A stretch of 64,000 bases of DNA from Marivita sp003149565. GTDB lineage: Bacteria; Pseudomonadota; Alphaproteobacteria; Rhodobacterales; Rhodobacteraceae. Positions 36,435 to 45,731 of the stretch are shown here, one piece after another. How positions within the stretch are numbered: position 1 is the stretch's first letter; the number at the start of each line of letters is the position of its first letter. The translations under genes were made by a program, and so were the position numbers. The notes under the pieces are model-generated. The model had not been told where the DNA came from. It saw only the letters and a list, made by a program, of their open reading frames with translations, and ran no database searches. Location of the stretch: the NCBI RefSeq assembly GCF_965216415.1, contig NZ_CBDCFU010000002.1. One strand, given 5' to 3'.

Positions 36435-37883
36435 TCAAATTTTGAGTAATTCGGAAAGCATGTCGTCAACCACCTGTACGACACGGGCGTTGGCCGCATA
36501 GGACTTTTCAAGTTCGATCAGTTTCTGCAGCTCTTGGTCTGTATTCACACCATCTACCGCGACAGCCTGTCGGGCATGATTGAGCTGAGCGCTTGCGGTA
36601 TCGAGGATCTCACTTGAACGCACCCGCGTCGCGGCCGCTCCGTTGCTCATTTCTTGTACGTGATCAACAAGCCCACGTGGTGCATCCCCGAGAATGCCTG
36701 ACGCTGGCAGCTTTGGAACGACCACTTGATCGCGCAGTGCCAGAAGGAGATTGGATTCTCCAACATCGCCCTGCACGGAAGCATTAATGCCGTCTCGCCA
36801 TCGCCAGATTTCGCCTGAAGACGCAGCAAGTGCGGAATTCAAAGTGATGCGGCCGGCGAGACCGGTTTGATCCGTTGGCAAAAATGCCGAGCCCGCATCT
36901 GTGAAGGTGCCGGCATCTCCGGGTCCAAGAGTAGGATCCGGACCACCGGGACCAAACAATTCCACAGCTTCACGCGCGATCGCATCCAATCGCTCCTGAG
37001 CCGCTGGTGCGTTTTTATCGCGCAGCAGGAATTGCGCCTCCAGCGCGCCTCCAGTCATCCGACCAGAACCGGGAATGTCAATTTCGTTTCCGTCTATTTG
37101 AAGCCTGGACAAAAGACCGTTAGCAACGGTCATATGAGGCATGGTGGTTGGCGAAGGTACGAAGCTGAACGTCGCCGCTGTATCATCCAAGAGCGTTCTG
37201 CCCTGCGTGGTGAAAATTGCAACGACTCCGCTTTCGCGTTGGACAACGCGAACCGGAACGATTTCAGACAAAATGTCGAGTGTTGCATCGCGCTGATCCA
37301 TCAAGCCATGAACATCCTGACCCAAGTGAGTCGCTATCATGATCTGAGAGTTCAATTGTTCGAGTTGCGACAAACCGGAATTCAGCGCATCTACAAACGT
37401 TGCGATCTGCGCATCGGCGTTTGCGCGTAGCGTATCGATTCCGTGACTTGCCGCTCGTAAATCCGCTGAGAAAGCTTCGGCGGAATGCGAAATATTACGC
37501 AATCTGGTCTCAGAAGACGGGTCCGATGCTGCAGATATGAGGGCCGTCTCCAGACGGGTGAGCCTGTCAGAAAGTGATCTCGCTGTGTCAACGCTCCCAA
37601 CAAGCTGCTCAAGGTCATTGCCAAACTTGGCTGCGACGGTAGCGGAGGCATGGCTGGCGATTGCGTGCCTTTTGTGATGAGCAAGTATGGGATCAAAGCT
37701 GCGTTCAACTCCAGCTATGTTGACGCCGCCTGAAGATTGAGTGGCGTTTGCCGAAAGCACTAAATCGCGGCGTCCATAGTGTTCGTTGAGCGCATTTGCG
37801 ATATTCGAGGAAACGACAGTTGTTCCTCTTGCATTTGCGGTCAGGCCGCTCATGGCGTTCGATAGTGCTCCGGAGAGGCTCAT
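36435..37883 (-). CDS. flgK: Flagellar hook-associated protein FlgK (HAP1)
   Basis: 482 aa junction protein between hook and filament. The N-terminus MSLSGALSNAMSGLTANARG and VSSNIANALNEHYGRRDLV carry the rod/hook family helix with the conserved SNIAN. The C-terminus (LQKLIELEKSYAANARVVQVVDDML) carries the matching SYAANARV helix. The middle has the expected coiled coil (ARSLSDRLTRLETALISAAS). It lies 26 bases downstream of flgE. Confidence 0.92.
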   Translation of the reverse strand: MSLSGALSNAMSGLTANARGTTVVSSNIANALNEHYGRRDLVLSANATQSSGGVNIAGVERSFDPILAHHKRHAIASHASATVAAKFGNDLEQLVGSVDTARSLSDRLTRLETALISAASDPSSETRLRNISHSAEAFSADLRAASHGIDTLRANADAQIATFVDALNSGLSQLEQLNSQIMIATHLGQDVHGLMDQRDATLDILSEIVPVRVVQRESGVVAIFTTQGRTLLDDTAATFSFVPSPTTMPHMTVANGLLSRLQIDGNEIDIPGSGRMTGGALEAQFLLRDKNAPAAQERLDAIAREAVELFGPGGPDPTLGPGDAGTFTDAGSAFLPTDQTGLAGRITLNSALAASSGEIWRWRDGINASVQGDVGESNLLLALRDQVVVPKLPASGILGDAPRGLVDHVQEMSNGAAATRVRSSEILDTASAQLNHARQAVAVDGVNTDQELQKLIELEKSYAANARVVQVVDDMLSELLKI

Positions 37884-37909
37884 GACGGTACCCTTTTCGG
37901 ATCAGTGGA

Positions 37910-39211
37910 TCAGCGTTTGATGTTTGTTGCTTCCTGCAACATCTCGTCCACGGTCTGGATCACCTTGGCGTTCGAAGAGTAAGCCCTTTGGGTCCGGATT
38001 AATTCCGTCAGTTCATTTGCAATATCCGTGGCAGATTCCTCTAGCGCGAAGGACAGTATGTCACCGGTCGATCCGTTTCCTGCGTCCCAGAGAAAGAAGC
38101 TGCCGCTTTCAGGTGTGGGCATATAGAGTTGGCTGCCGGCAGCCGCCATTCCGTTGGGGTTTGGGATATCCACCAAAGGCACCTGGTAAAGCGTCCGCGT
38201 TGTGCCCGTGTCGTAGAAGGCATTTACCAAACCGGTTTCATCGACCTCAACAGATGTCACTTTGCCAACCGGCGCCCCATCGCGGCTGATGTTGAAAGGT
38301 GCGAAGATATCCGAAAGCTGGGACAGGCCTTCATTCAGGCCCGGGCGCCCAATCGCGATATCAATTGGGCCGCTTGGAGCTGTGACCGTCAGAATCCCGG
38401 TTGCGGGATCGTACGGACCACCAGTCACATCCCCGACGCCCAACAGCGTGCCGCCTAAACTTCGCGCATCGTCGAACTCCAAGTCATACTCGCCAATGAC
38501 AGTTGCTGGATCAGCACTGTCTACGATTTGGAGATTCCATTGGTTGGAGGTGCCTGTTCCCGGAACAGTTGGCGTGAAGGTAAACTCGAGTGTCTCAGCC
38601 CGACCAAGATTATCATAATATTCAACCGATTGGGTCAGCGGATTGCCCAAAGCGCCCGCCTCGGTTTCAGTAGCTGGCAAGTTGATCCCCAGCTCGATAC
38701 GTGTCGTAGGCTCACCACTGAATTGATTGACATTGATACGAACCGGCTCAAGCGCTTCGCTGGTTGCACGCGGATAATTGGGAATACTGCCATCAAGGTT
38801 TGCCGGCCAACCAAGTAGCATTTGACCCGACGCGGTACGGAGATAGCCGTTTGCATCGGTTCGGAACGAACCTGTGGTGGTCAGAAACATCTGAGGCGTT
38901 TCGGAACCGGCAAGAACCTCTGTTGCCTGCGCCACGGGAAGGAACCCGCGCCCGCTGACCGCAAGATCAGTCGAATTTGACGTCGTAGTGATTGCGCTTT
39001 CTTGATCAATGTATCGCTGTGTCGTCGTCCTGACCCCGCCTGCAGTGTAGGTGCCACCGCCGGATGTTACGACCATTGAGTGAAAATTAGCCTCGACCCT
39101 TTTGTATCCAGGCGTCTGTGAATTGGCGATATTATCAGAGATTGTTGCTAACCGCGTCGCATGGGATGCAAGCCCGACGACCCCTGCGCTCAAGGATGAA
39201 GAAATCGACAT
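37910..39211 (-). CDS. flgE: Flagellar hook protein FlgE
   Basis: 433 aa structural protein of the hook. The N-terminus has ATISDNIANSQTPGYKR (rod/hook signature) and VSGRGFLPV. The centre has the FlgE D2-type domain with VEYYDNLGRAETLEFTFTP. The C-terminus LTELIRTQRAYSSNAKVIQT is the usual SYNANAKV-type helix. It is the first gene after the IS66 insertion, so its promoter must now lie in the 84 bases before the element or inside the element. Confidence 0.93.
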   Translation of the reverse strand: MSISSSLSAGVVGLASHATRLATISDNIANSQTPGYKRVEANFHSMVVTSGGGTYTAGGVRTTTQRYIDQESAITTTSNSTDLAVSGRGFLPVAQATEVLAGSETPQMFLTTTGSFRTDANGYLRTASGQMLLGWPANLDGSIPNYPRATSEALEPVRINVNQFSGEPTTRIELGINLPATETEAGALGNPLTQSVEYYDNLGRAETLEFTFTPTVPGTGTSNQWNLQIVDSADPATVIGEYDLEFDDARSLGGTLLGVGDVTGGPYDPATGILTVTAPSGPIDIAIGRPGLNEGLSQLSDIFAPFNISRDGAPVGKVTSVEVDETGLVNAFYDTGTTRTLYQVPLVDIPNPNGMAAAGSQLYMPTPESGSFFLWDAGNGSTGDILSFALEESATDIANELTELIRTQRAYSSNAKVIQTVDEMLQEATNIKR

Positions 39212-39267
39212 GGAAACGCCTTTCTGGTGTGGTGGCTTTTGCTCAACACAGCACTACAGCGTACGGT

Positions 39268-39282
39268 TTAACGCGGACCTAA
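39268..39282 (-). promoter_or_regulatory. CtrA-like box upstream of flgE
   Basis: On the flgE strand the sequence reads TTAG-N7-TTAA, one mismatch from the CtrA consensus TTAA-N7-TTAA. It lies 57-71 bases upstream of the flgE start. CtrA is known to control flagellar genes in Rhodobacterales. It ends only 13 bases from the IS66 left end, so it survived the insertion. Confidence 0.35.
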
Positions 39283-39287
39283 CGGCT

Positions 39288-39295
39288 AAAATTTC
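39288..39295. repeat. Left target-site duplication of IS66
   Basis: AAAATTTC, matched by AAAATTTG at 41814-41821 with one mismatch in the last base. Confidence 0.75.
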
Positions 39296-39378
39296 GTAAC
39301 CGCCCGATTAGGCCCGCCTGCCGTGCTGGATGATCAGATCTTATAAGACGTCGTTACTGACGTGGGTAACGACGTTGT

Positions 39379-39765
39379 ATGCGGCGAGGGCAGATTTTGC
39401 GACATGAGGTGATTGTTGGCGTCGAGCGTCGGCGGTTTTGGCCAGATGAGATGAAGCTGTCGATTTTGCGAGAGATCGGTGTTGGTGGCGCGACCGTGAC
39501 CGATGTTGCCCAGCGTCATGATGTGACCCGGCAACATATCTATCAGTGGCGACGGCAATTGAAGGACAAGGGGCTCTGGCCTGAGCCCAAAGGAGTTGCC
39601 TTTCTGAGCCTTGACGCGCCGGAATTGCCTGCGACATGCAAGCTTGAGCCGACGAACAGCGCACCAGCCGAGATCGGTTTTGCAAACGGCCGCACACTGC
39701 GGTGCCCACCCGGCATGGACGAGGCGGATATCATGCGATTGATCCGGTTGGTCGAGACGGCATGA
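39379..39765 (+). CDS. tnpA: IS66 TnpA, helix-turn-helix accessory protein
   Basis: 128 aa DNA-binding protein needed with TnpB and TnpC for IS66 transposition. The helix-turn-helix is in KLSILREIGVGGATVTDVAQ and HDVTRQHIYQWRRQLK. No clear ribosome site is seen before the ATG at 39379, and a hairpin with 9-base arms ends four bases upstream, which could limit expression. The stop overlaps the tnpB start as ATGA. Confidence 0.9.
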   Translation: MRRGQILRHEVIVGVERRRFWPDEMKLSILREIGVGGATVTDVAQRHDVTRQHIYQWRRQLKDKGLWPEPKGVAFLSLDAPELPATCKLEPTNSAPAEIGFANGRTLRCPPGMDEADIMRLIRLVETA

Positions 39766-40109
39766 TCGGCCCTGGCACGGGTGTCCGTGTTTATCTGGCC
39801 TGCGGAACGACGGACATGCGCAAAGGGATCGCGGGCCTGTCAGCTTTAGCTCAGGATGTACTCCGGCAGCGGCCTTCGAGCGGCGCGGTGTTTGCATTCC
39901 GGGGCCGTAAGGGCGACCGGATCAAACTCTTGTACTGGGATGGTCAGGGATTTTGCCTTTACTACAAGGTGCTGGAGAAAGGCCGCTTTCCCTGGCCCGT
40001 CGCAGAAGACGGGAGTGTGCGCCTGACCTCTGCGCAACTCGCCATGCTGTGGGAAGGCATCGACTGGCGGCGTCCGGATTGGGGTGCGCCACCCGCGCGG
40101 GTTGGGTAA
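39762..40109 (+). CDS. tnpB: IS66 TnpB (Orf2 family)
   Basis: 115 aa protein of the IS66 Orf2 family with the diagnostic YLACGTTDMRKGIAGLSALA, GAVFAFRGRKGDRIKLLYWDG split over two strands, and the YKVLEKGRFPWP block. Its exact biochemical role is unknown, but it is required in three-gene IS66 elements. The start is the ATG overlapping the tnpA stop. Confidence 0.92.
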   Translation: MIGPGTGVRVYLACGTTDMRKGIAGLSALAQDVLRQRPSSGAVFAFRGRKGDRIKLLYWDGQGFCLYYKVLEKGRFPWPVAEDGSVRLTSAQLAMLWEGIDWRRPDWGAPPARVG

Positions 40110-40171
40110 ATTACTGCACTGATATTGCTTGTTTTTATGGCGTCTTTCGGCGGTTCATGGTAGTCACAGCC

Positions 40172-41800
40172 ATGTCCAGTGATGCGCCAATTCTCTCTGA
40201 TGACCCGGCTGTTTTAAAGGCCATCATCGCCTCTTTGGAGGCGGAGAATGCCAAGCTCTCGGCCACTTTGCGCGCCCATGATCTGCTGGTGCAAACCCTC
40301 CGGACGCGGATCGCGAAGCTACAGAAACAGGCCTTCGGCAAAAGCTCCGAGAAGATTGAGCGCGAAATCGAGCAACTGGAACTGGCGCTTGAGGACCTGC
40401 AGGTCGCGATGGCGGAGGCAGATGAAGCGGCAGGGCCGGATGACGATGCCGAGAAAGACATCGCCACATCAAGCGACCCCGCCCCAGAAGATAAGCTGCC
40501 GCGCCGCCGTCCACGTATCTCGAAAGATGCACCGCGCGAGCGCCGGGAACTTGACCCAGGTGATCACTGCCCGGATTGCGGCGGTGACCTGCGCGTCCTG
40601 GGCGAGGATGTCAGCGAGTTGATCGACATGATTGCGGCGAAGCTGAAAGTGATCGAGATCGCCCGGATCAAGAAGTCCTGCCGCCGTTGCGAGAAGATCG
40701 TGCAGGAACCGGCTCCGAGCCGTCCGATCCCGCGTTCCATGGCTGGACCCGGCCTTTTGTCTTATATCCTGACGTCCAAGTTCGATGACCACGTCCCGCT
40801 CTATCGCCAGCATGAGATTTTTGAACGCATGGGCGCTGACATTCCTGACAGCACGCTGGTAGACTGGTGCGGGGCGGCAATGCGGACCTTGGCGCCCCTG
40901 ATCGAGCGCATAGAGGCTGACGTGATGGCCAGTGACGTGCTGCACGCCGATGATACTCCCATCCGCGTACTTGACCGGTCTGCCAAATCCAAGGGGCTCG
41001 GAAAGGGTGTCAAACAGGGGCGGATCTGGACCTATGTGCGCGATCAGCGCCCATGGGCCGGGCAAGCGCCGCCGGGGACGGTCTATTACTTCTCAGCTGA
41101 TCGAAAGGGCGAACACCCCCGTAAGCATCTGAAAAACAGCGCCGGTATCTTGCAAGCCGATGCTTACACTGGCTTCAAAGCTCTTTATGAGAAACGGGAA
41201 GATGGCAGCATCCAGTTCCGCGAAGCCGCCTGTTGGGCGCATCTCAGGCGCGACTTCCATGACATTTGGATCGCGACCAAATCCGAGATCGCCAAGGAAG
41301 CGCTCTACCGCATCGGCAAGCTCTATGACATCGAGCGCGAGATCAAAGGGGTGTCTGCCGACGAACGTTTGGCCATCCGGCAACAGAAGGCCAAACCCAA
41401 GGTGGACGCCTTCCACGCTTGGGCCGAGGCCCAACTGGCGCGCATTCCGGGCAAGAGCGACTTGGCCAAGGCCTTCCGCTATGGCCTCAGCCGCTGGGCC
41501 TCCTTCACCCTGTTCCTAGACGATGGTCGCGTCGCCATCGACAACAATGCCGCCGAGCGCGGCATGCGCCCCATTGGCGTCGGTCGCCGCAACTGGCTTT
41601 TTGCGGGATCAGACACAGGCGGCGAAACCCTCGCCCGCGCAATGACCGTCATCGAAACCGCCAAAATGAACGGGCTCGACCCGCAAGCCTACCTCACAGA
41701 CGTCCTCAGCCGCATACACGATCACAAAATCAACCAACTTGATGAGTTACTGCCATGGAACTGGACGCCAGCAGCCGGCGAGGACTGCAAGGCGGCCTAA
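40172..41800 (+). CDS. tnpC: IS66 transposase TnpC
   Basis: 542 aa DDE transposase. The N-terminal coiled coil (AIIASLEAENAKLSATLRAH) is followed by a zinc-binding part (HCPDCGGDL and SCRRCEKI). The DDE core has the Asp in VLHADDTPIRVL, a second in ILQADAYTGFKAL, and Glu in NNAAERGMRPI followed by the GRRNWLFAGSD block. The C-terminus overlaps the right inverted repeat. An alternative start lies at 40157. No break is seen, so the element is probably active. Confidence 0.92.
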   Translation: MSSDAPILSDDPAVLKAIIASLEAENAKLSATLRAHDLLVQTLRTRIAKLQKQAFGKSSEKIEREIEQLELALEDLQVAMAEADEAAGPDDDAEKDIATSSDPAPEDKLPRRRPRISKDAPRERRELDPGDHCPDCGGDLRVLGEDVSELIDMIAAKLKVIEIARIKKSCRRCEKIVQEPAPSRPIPRSMAGPGLLSYILTSKFDDHVPLYRQHEIFERMGADIPDSTLVDWCGAAMRTLAPLIERIEADVMASDVLHADDTPIRVLDRSAKSKGLGKGVKQGRIWTYVRDQRPWAGQAPPGTVYYFSADRKGEHPRKHLKNSAGILQADAYTGFKALYEKREDGSIQFREAACWAHLRRDFHDIWIATKSEIAKEALYRIGKLYDIEREIKGVSADERLAIRQQKAKPKVDAFHAWAEAQLARIPGKSDLAKAFRYGLSRWASFTLFLDDGRVAIDNNAAERGMRPIGVGRRNWLFAGSDTGGETLARAMTVIETAKMNGLDPQAYLTDVLSRIHDHKINQLDELLPWNWTPAAGEDCKAA

Positions 41801-41813
41801 ATCGGGCGATTAC

Positions 41814-41821
41814 AAAATTTG
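41814..41821. repeat. Right target-site duplication of IS66
   Basis: AAAATTTG, partner of the copy at 39288-39295. It lies 20 bases from the motB stop codon. Confidence 0.75.
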
Positions 41822-41841
41822 ATACGTTTACGTCTTTGCGA

Positions 41842-42669
41842 TCAGTGGCGCAGGAAAATCACCTCGATACGATTATTGCGAGCGGCCATTGGGTTTTCGA
41901 CGACAGACTCGCGATCACCATGTGCTGTCAAACGACGGACGCGCGCGGAAGAAAACCCATAGGTCGACAGAAGATCAGAAAACACTTTCGCGCGTTGCGC
42001 CGACCAGTCCCAGGCAGGATCCTTGATTTGGACAATTGGAACTTTCGTGACATGCCCCTCAATAGCGACTTCATTGCTAAGCAGTTTACTGGCCTCTTGC
42101 ACCGCATAAGCAATTTCATGCAGCGTCGAAGACGGCGTCGCGTTATTGGTGAAAAGAGGATCGTCTTGGGTGTCGTAGAATTCGAGAACAAGACCCTCGT
42201 CAGTGATCCGGGTAACAACGTGCCTGAGCCATTGGTCTTCAAGCATGCTTTCGCCGTTCAACCCCAATAAAACATCTACAACTTCTTGAAAAACGCTGTC
42301 TTGTGCCGTCCGTTGGTCATGCGCTTCCGTTGAAGCGTTTGACGTTTCGCCATTTGCCTTCTGCAATGAGCTTGCGCCAACGCCCATGCGCGGGAGCACA
42401 TCCGCGGCGAATACACTTTCGCCCATGAACATCCCATCCGAACCACTTGAAAGGCGGCTGATCGGTGCAGTGGGACTGAAATAGTCCGCAATGCCTTTGC
42501 GCTGTTTTTCCGTCGTAGCATTCAACAGCCACATCAACATGAAGAACGCCATCATTGCAGTCACGAAGTCGGCATAGGCGACTTTCCAGGCACCTCCGTG
42601 GTGCCCACCCGCAACTATGATTTTCTTACGTTTGACAATGACTGGCGCGACATTTCTGTCGGTCGCCAT
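41842..42669 (-). CDS. motB: Flagellar motor protein MotB
   Basis: 275 aa stator subunit with one N-terminal transmembrane helix and a C-terminal OmpA-like peptidoglycan-binding domain. The ion-binding Asp is about residue 34 in VAYADFVTAMMAFFMLMWLL. The OmpA-like part has VAIEGHVTKV and RLTAHGDRES near the end. The ATG at 42669 has AGGAGT upstream. It is separated from the rest of the flagellar genes by IS66. Here motA lies after flgI and is not adjacent to motB. Confidence 0.9.
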   Translation of the reverse strand: MATDRNVAPVIVKRKKIIVAGGHHGGAWKVAYADFVTAMMAFFMLMWLLNATTEKQRKGIADYFSPTAPISRLSSGSDGMFMGESVFAADVLPRMGVGASSLQKANGETSNASTEAHDQRTAQDSVFQEVVDVLLGLNGESMLEDQWLRHVVTRITDEGLVLEFYDTQDDPLFTNNATPSSTLHEIAYAVQEASKLLSNEVAIEGHVTKVPIVQIKDPAWDWSAQRAKVFSDLLSTYGFSSARVRRLTAHGDRESVVENPMAARNNRIEVIFLRH

Positions 42670-42759
42670 ACCCACACTCCTTACACCCCGCTATGTTGAT
42701 AGCTTCGGAAGGTTTAAGGCGCTGTTAACACGTAAAATTCGAACCGTGTTTCACGTGTT

Positions 42760-44001
42760 TCAGACACCGAAGCGATGCGGGGAATAAGCCGTCAAATTCT
42801 GATTGGTCGGCTGATCCGATATCAGACTTGCAACGATCCGACCGGTCTTCGGACCTGCCGTCAACCCGACATGTTGATGTCCAAAGGCGGTGTATACTCC
42901 CGTCTCACGGACCTGCCCAATCAATGGCAGGCTGTCAGTCGTAGCCGGCCGATGCCCCATCCAGGTTTCCTCGCTATCAAACTCAAGATTGGGAAACGCT
43001 TCTGAAATTTTTCGGCGCAACATTGCGAAAGGCGCATCAGACGGCCCAGCCTCCAACCCACCGAGTTCAACAATGCCGGCACAACGCAGACCGCGTGCCA
43101 TCGGCGTTGCTACAAACTTTCCAGATGAAATCATCGAAGGCACGCGCGGTGCGCCAGAAGCGTTTTTCATGACAATGTGGTAACCACGTTCGCTTTCCAG
43201 AGGCACGCTCACACCAAGCTTTGACATGAGTTGTTTCGACCAAGCGCCTGACGCAAGAACAACGGCATCCGCGTCCATTGGACCAGCCGACGTGACAACG
43301 CTCGGGCGTCCGGGGCTGCGCGTCTCGATGTCCTTCACGGTGGCTGCAATCACTCGTCCGCCCATTTCTTCAAACTCTCGTGCAAGGGCGGCAACATAAC
43401 CTCCAGGATCCGTTACGAATCCATGATCTTTGACGATGGCAAGGCATGTGATCTTCGGACCAAAGCTGGGATCAAACTCTTGCACCGCCGGACCTTCGAT
43501 CACGGTTGGTTCGAACCCATGATCACGGCGCAATTGCCAAGTGTACCGATCTTCGTTGAACTCGTTGCAGGTCGAGTATGCGAATACGTAGTCACTCTTA
43601 CACAGATACTCCCTGGCTTTCAGCCCTTCGGTCAGTGCGAAATGCTGATCGACAGTATCTGCCGTAATGTCAGCCAGATTCGATGAAATACGACGGGTAT
43701 CTGGATCATTCGCGTGTTTGAGATACCGAACAAGCCAAGGCGCAATCTTTGGCAAATACGACCAGCGCAGAAATAGCGGCGAATCCGGATCAAGAAGCAT
43801 CTTCGGGGCCTTTGCAATCAGGCCCGGCGTCGTTACGGGAACCATCGCGCACGCCGCCAACAACCCAGCATTTCCGAAGGACGTTCCCTGCCCCGGCCCG
43901 TCACGGTCAATGATCGTTACATCGTGACCAAACCGTTTGAGCCAGATGGCAGATGACACACCGACTATTCCGGCTCCGATTACAATAACGTGCTTGGTCA
44001 T
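42760..44001 (-). CDS. dadA: D-amino-acid dehydrogenase (DadA-like FAD oxidoreductase)
   Basis: 413 aa membrane-associated flavoenzyme that oxidises D-amino acids to keto acids and passes electrons to the respiratory chain. It starts at MTKHVIVIGAGIVGVSSA with the FAD dinucleotide fold GAGIVG and RDGPGQGTSFGNAG. The C-terminal block MGHRPATTDSLPLIGQ followed by AFGHQHVGLTAGPKTGRIV is typical of the DadA family. The ATG at 44001 is preferred over longer in-frame starts. Related deaminating oxidases of the same family cannot be excluded. Confidence 0.82.
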   Translation of the reverse strand: MTKHVIVIGAGIVGVSSAIWLKRFGHDVTIIDRDGPGQGTSFGNAGLLAACAMVPVTTPGLIAKAPKMLLDPDSPLFLRWSYLPKIAPWLVRYLKHANDPDTRRISSNLADITADTVDQHFALTEGLKAREYLCKSDYVFAYSTCNEFNEDRYTWQLRRDHGFEPTVIEGPAVQEFDPSFGPKITCLAIVKDHGFVTDPGGYVAALAREFEEMGGRVIAATVKDIETRSPGRPSVVTSAGPMDADAVVLASGAWSKQLMSKLGVSVPLESERGYHIVMKNASGAPRVPSMISSGKFVATPMARGLRCAGIVELGGLEAGPSDAPFAMLRRKISEAFPNLEFDSEETWMGHRPATTDSLPLIGQVRETGVYTAFGHQHVGLTAGPKTGRIVASLISDQPTNQNLTAYSPHRFGV

Positions 44002-44013
44002 GCAGGAATCCCG

Positions 44014-44023
44014 TTGGCGCCAA
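44014..44023. promoter_or_regulatory. Palindrome TTGGCGCCAA in front of dadA
   Basis: Perfect 10-base palindrome 13-22 bases before the dadA start. A further TTGGCG half lies at 44034-44039. It could be an operator in the divergent dadA/propeller spacer. Chance occurrence is possible at this base composition. Confidence 0.2.
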
Positions 44024-44157
44024 TCTCCGCCTCTTGGCGTTCCCTCAAGATGGCATGGACTGAAGGCACATGCCAGATCAGTGCATTCGAACAGTCTTGA
44101 GGCTTCAACTTGAAATCTCTGCATCTCGGATCAGCTTGCTGTCCATCGGAGGACTAA

Positions 44158-44679
44158 ATGATGAAACTTCGTCTGATCGCGATGGTACTTGCGGCTGCAC
44201 CCTTGTGGCCAAACCAAAGTCATGCCGAAATTTTTCATCGTGAAACTATCTTCGACTTTCGGACCGTGAGCATCGCATACGATGCCTTGGTTTGTGGCAT
44301 CTGGGTTGCAAACGAAAGCAACGAGATTGTTCTGCTCTCTACCTTTGGGAAAGAACTCCGGCGGTTTGATACCGGAATGAGCTCCGTGCGCAGCCTCACC
44401 GTAGAGGAGAACGGTCTTCTTATTGCAAACGGTTGGGGCGAATTTCGCCGAGTGGCCCGAGATGGACGCGCCATTGACGCACCGTTTCGACTGAGTGAAA
44501 CACTGTTTGACACGGAAGGTTTGCATCGTGATGCGGATGGCAGCTTTCTTGTTGTGGAAGATGATCCCTCCCGGCTGTTGCGCGTAGCACCGGATGGTTC
44601 TGTTCTCATGGAACTGTTCGGCGATAATTTCACGCCTCCCATGATTGAGCCGCAAGGCGTGACCCGCGATCCGTACTCG
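44158..44679 (+). pseudogene. Secreted beta-propeller-like protein, 5' fragment (interrupted)
   Basis: N-terminal 174 codons of a gene whose 3' part lies at 51096-51350. GGAGG stands five bases before the ATG at 44158, and a second ATG follows directly. A signal peptide (LRLIAMVLAAAPLW...SHA) is followed by repeated strands such as IWVANESNEIVLLS, TVEENGLLIANGWGEF and LVVEDDPSRLLRVAPDGS, which look like NHL or SMP-30-type propeller blades. The natural frame is lost at an IS5-family insertion after PYS. Joining the two parts across one copy of TACTCG gives a continuous 258 aa protein. The function is unknown. Confidence 0.8.
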
Positions 44680-44758
44680 AAGACCTCTGCATATTGATGT
44701 GGGATTCCCATGGTTTACTGGATTTGGTAACGTTTGGGAGATTTCTGGGGAGGTTTTG

Positions 44759-45616
44759 ATGGACCTTTTTTTGCGTGAAGCGACGGAACGGATTGGTAGG
44801 GATGATGCCTTGGCCAAGATTGATGCTCTGATGGATTGGCCGTCGTTTTCGCCCATTCTCAAGCGTGGTCTTGGGCGCTCTGGAGCTGGCCCGCAAGGTT
44901 ATGACCCGCTGGTCCTGTTCAAGTGCCTGCTGATCGGTCAGTGGCACGGCTTGAGTGACCCCAAGCTGGAGCGGGCCTTGAAGGTGCGGCTGGACTTCAT
45001 GATCTTCTGCGGTCTCGATCTGCACGCCCCGGTGCCGGATGAGACAACTCACTGCCGGTTTCGCAACGCTTTGGTCAGGGGTGGTGTTTTCGACGACCTT
45101 CTCGCCGAGGTTTGTCGTCAGATTGAAGGCCACGGGTTAAAGCTGAAAGAGGCCGAAGCGGCGATCATCGATGCCACTCTGGTGGAAAGCGCGGCACGGC
45201 CCCGCACTCATATCGATGCACCCGAAGATCGAGCCGAGGGCGAAGCTCCAGATGATCCGCAGATGCACTTCAGTGCCGACCCGGATGCGCGTTGGGTAAA
45301 GAAGGGGTCCAAATCCACACTCGGCTACAAGGCATTTGCCCGCACGGATGAAGAAGGCTTCGTAGACAAGGTCCACACCACTCCTGCCAACCAGGCCGAG
45401 AGCCCTCAGTTGGAAACCATGATCTCAGGCTCGAGCGCACAACGCGTGCTGGCGGACAAGGCCTATGCAAGCAAGGCCAACCGAGCCAGTTTGCGCGGCA
45501 AACACCGCGATGGGATCATGCGAAAGGCAGCTCGCAATCGCCCCCTGCGCGCTTCGGAGAAACGGTTCAACAAACTCATTTCCAAACGACGCTTCAGGGT
45601 CGAGCAATGTTTTGGC
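44759..45616 (+). pseudogene. IS5-family transposase, N-terminal part
   Basis: 286 codons from MDLFLREATERIG with GGGGAGG upstream. IS5 features are the N-terminal block KRGLGRSGAGPQGYDPLVLF, Asp in IIDATLVESA, a second Asp in RVLADKAYASKAN and the Glu of the DDE triad in RFRVEQCFG. The IS21-type insertion comes immediately after this Glu. Reading continues out of frame with other sequence. The C-terminal 49 residues lie at 50839-50988. Confidence 0.88.
45610..45616. repeat. Left target duplication of the IS21-type element
   Basis: TTTTGGC, identical to 50832-50838. One copy removed restores the IS5 transposase reading frame. Confidence 0.88.
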
Positions 45617-45694
45617 TGCGTATTTCGCGGAACTTGGGCAGTGATTTCACGCGATCTCGGGCGCGCGTTTCACGGCATCGTGGGCAGCCGTTTC
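45617..45694. repeat. Left terminal repeats of the IS21-type element
   Basis: Four copies of a short motif ending in TTTC (ends at 45626, 45648, 45671 and 45694), spaced 22-23 bases. They mirror the right-end set. Multiple terminal repeats are typical IstA-binding sites in IS21 elements. Confidence 0.8.
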
Positions 45695-45731
45695 ACGATC
45701 ATGGGCAGGCTGGTCGACAGGTTTCATAGAG

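Larger units (their letters stand above)
39296..41813 (+). mobile_element. IS66-family insertion sequence, complete
   Basis: 2518-base element with tnpA, tnpB and tnpC in order on the plus strand. Terminal inverted repeats are GTAACCGCCCGATTAGGC on the left (39296-39313) and the complement of GTAATCGCCCGATTTAGGC on the right (41795-41813). Flanking 8-base direct repeats AAAATTTC and AAAATTTG differ only at the last base, consistent with the 8-base target duplication of IS66. It sits between flgE and motB, with its genes opposite to the flagellar strand. A hairpin (arms 39349-39357 and 39366-39374) lies just before tnpA. Confidence 0.92.
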
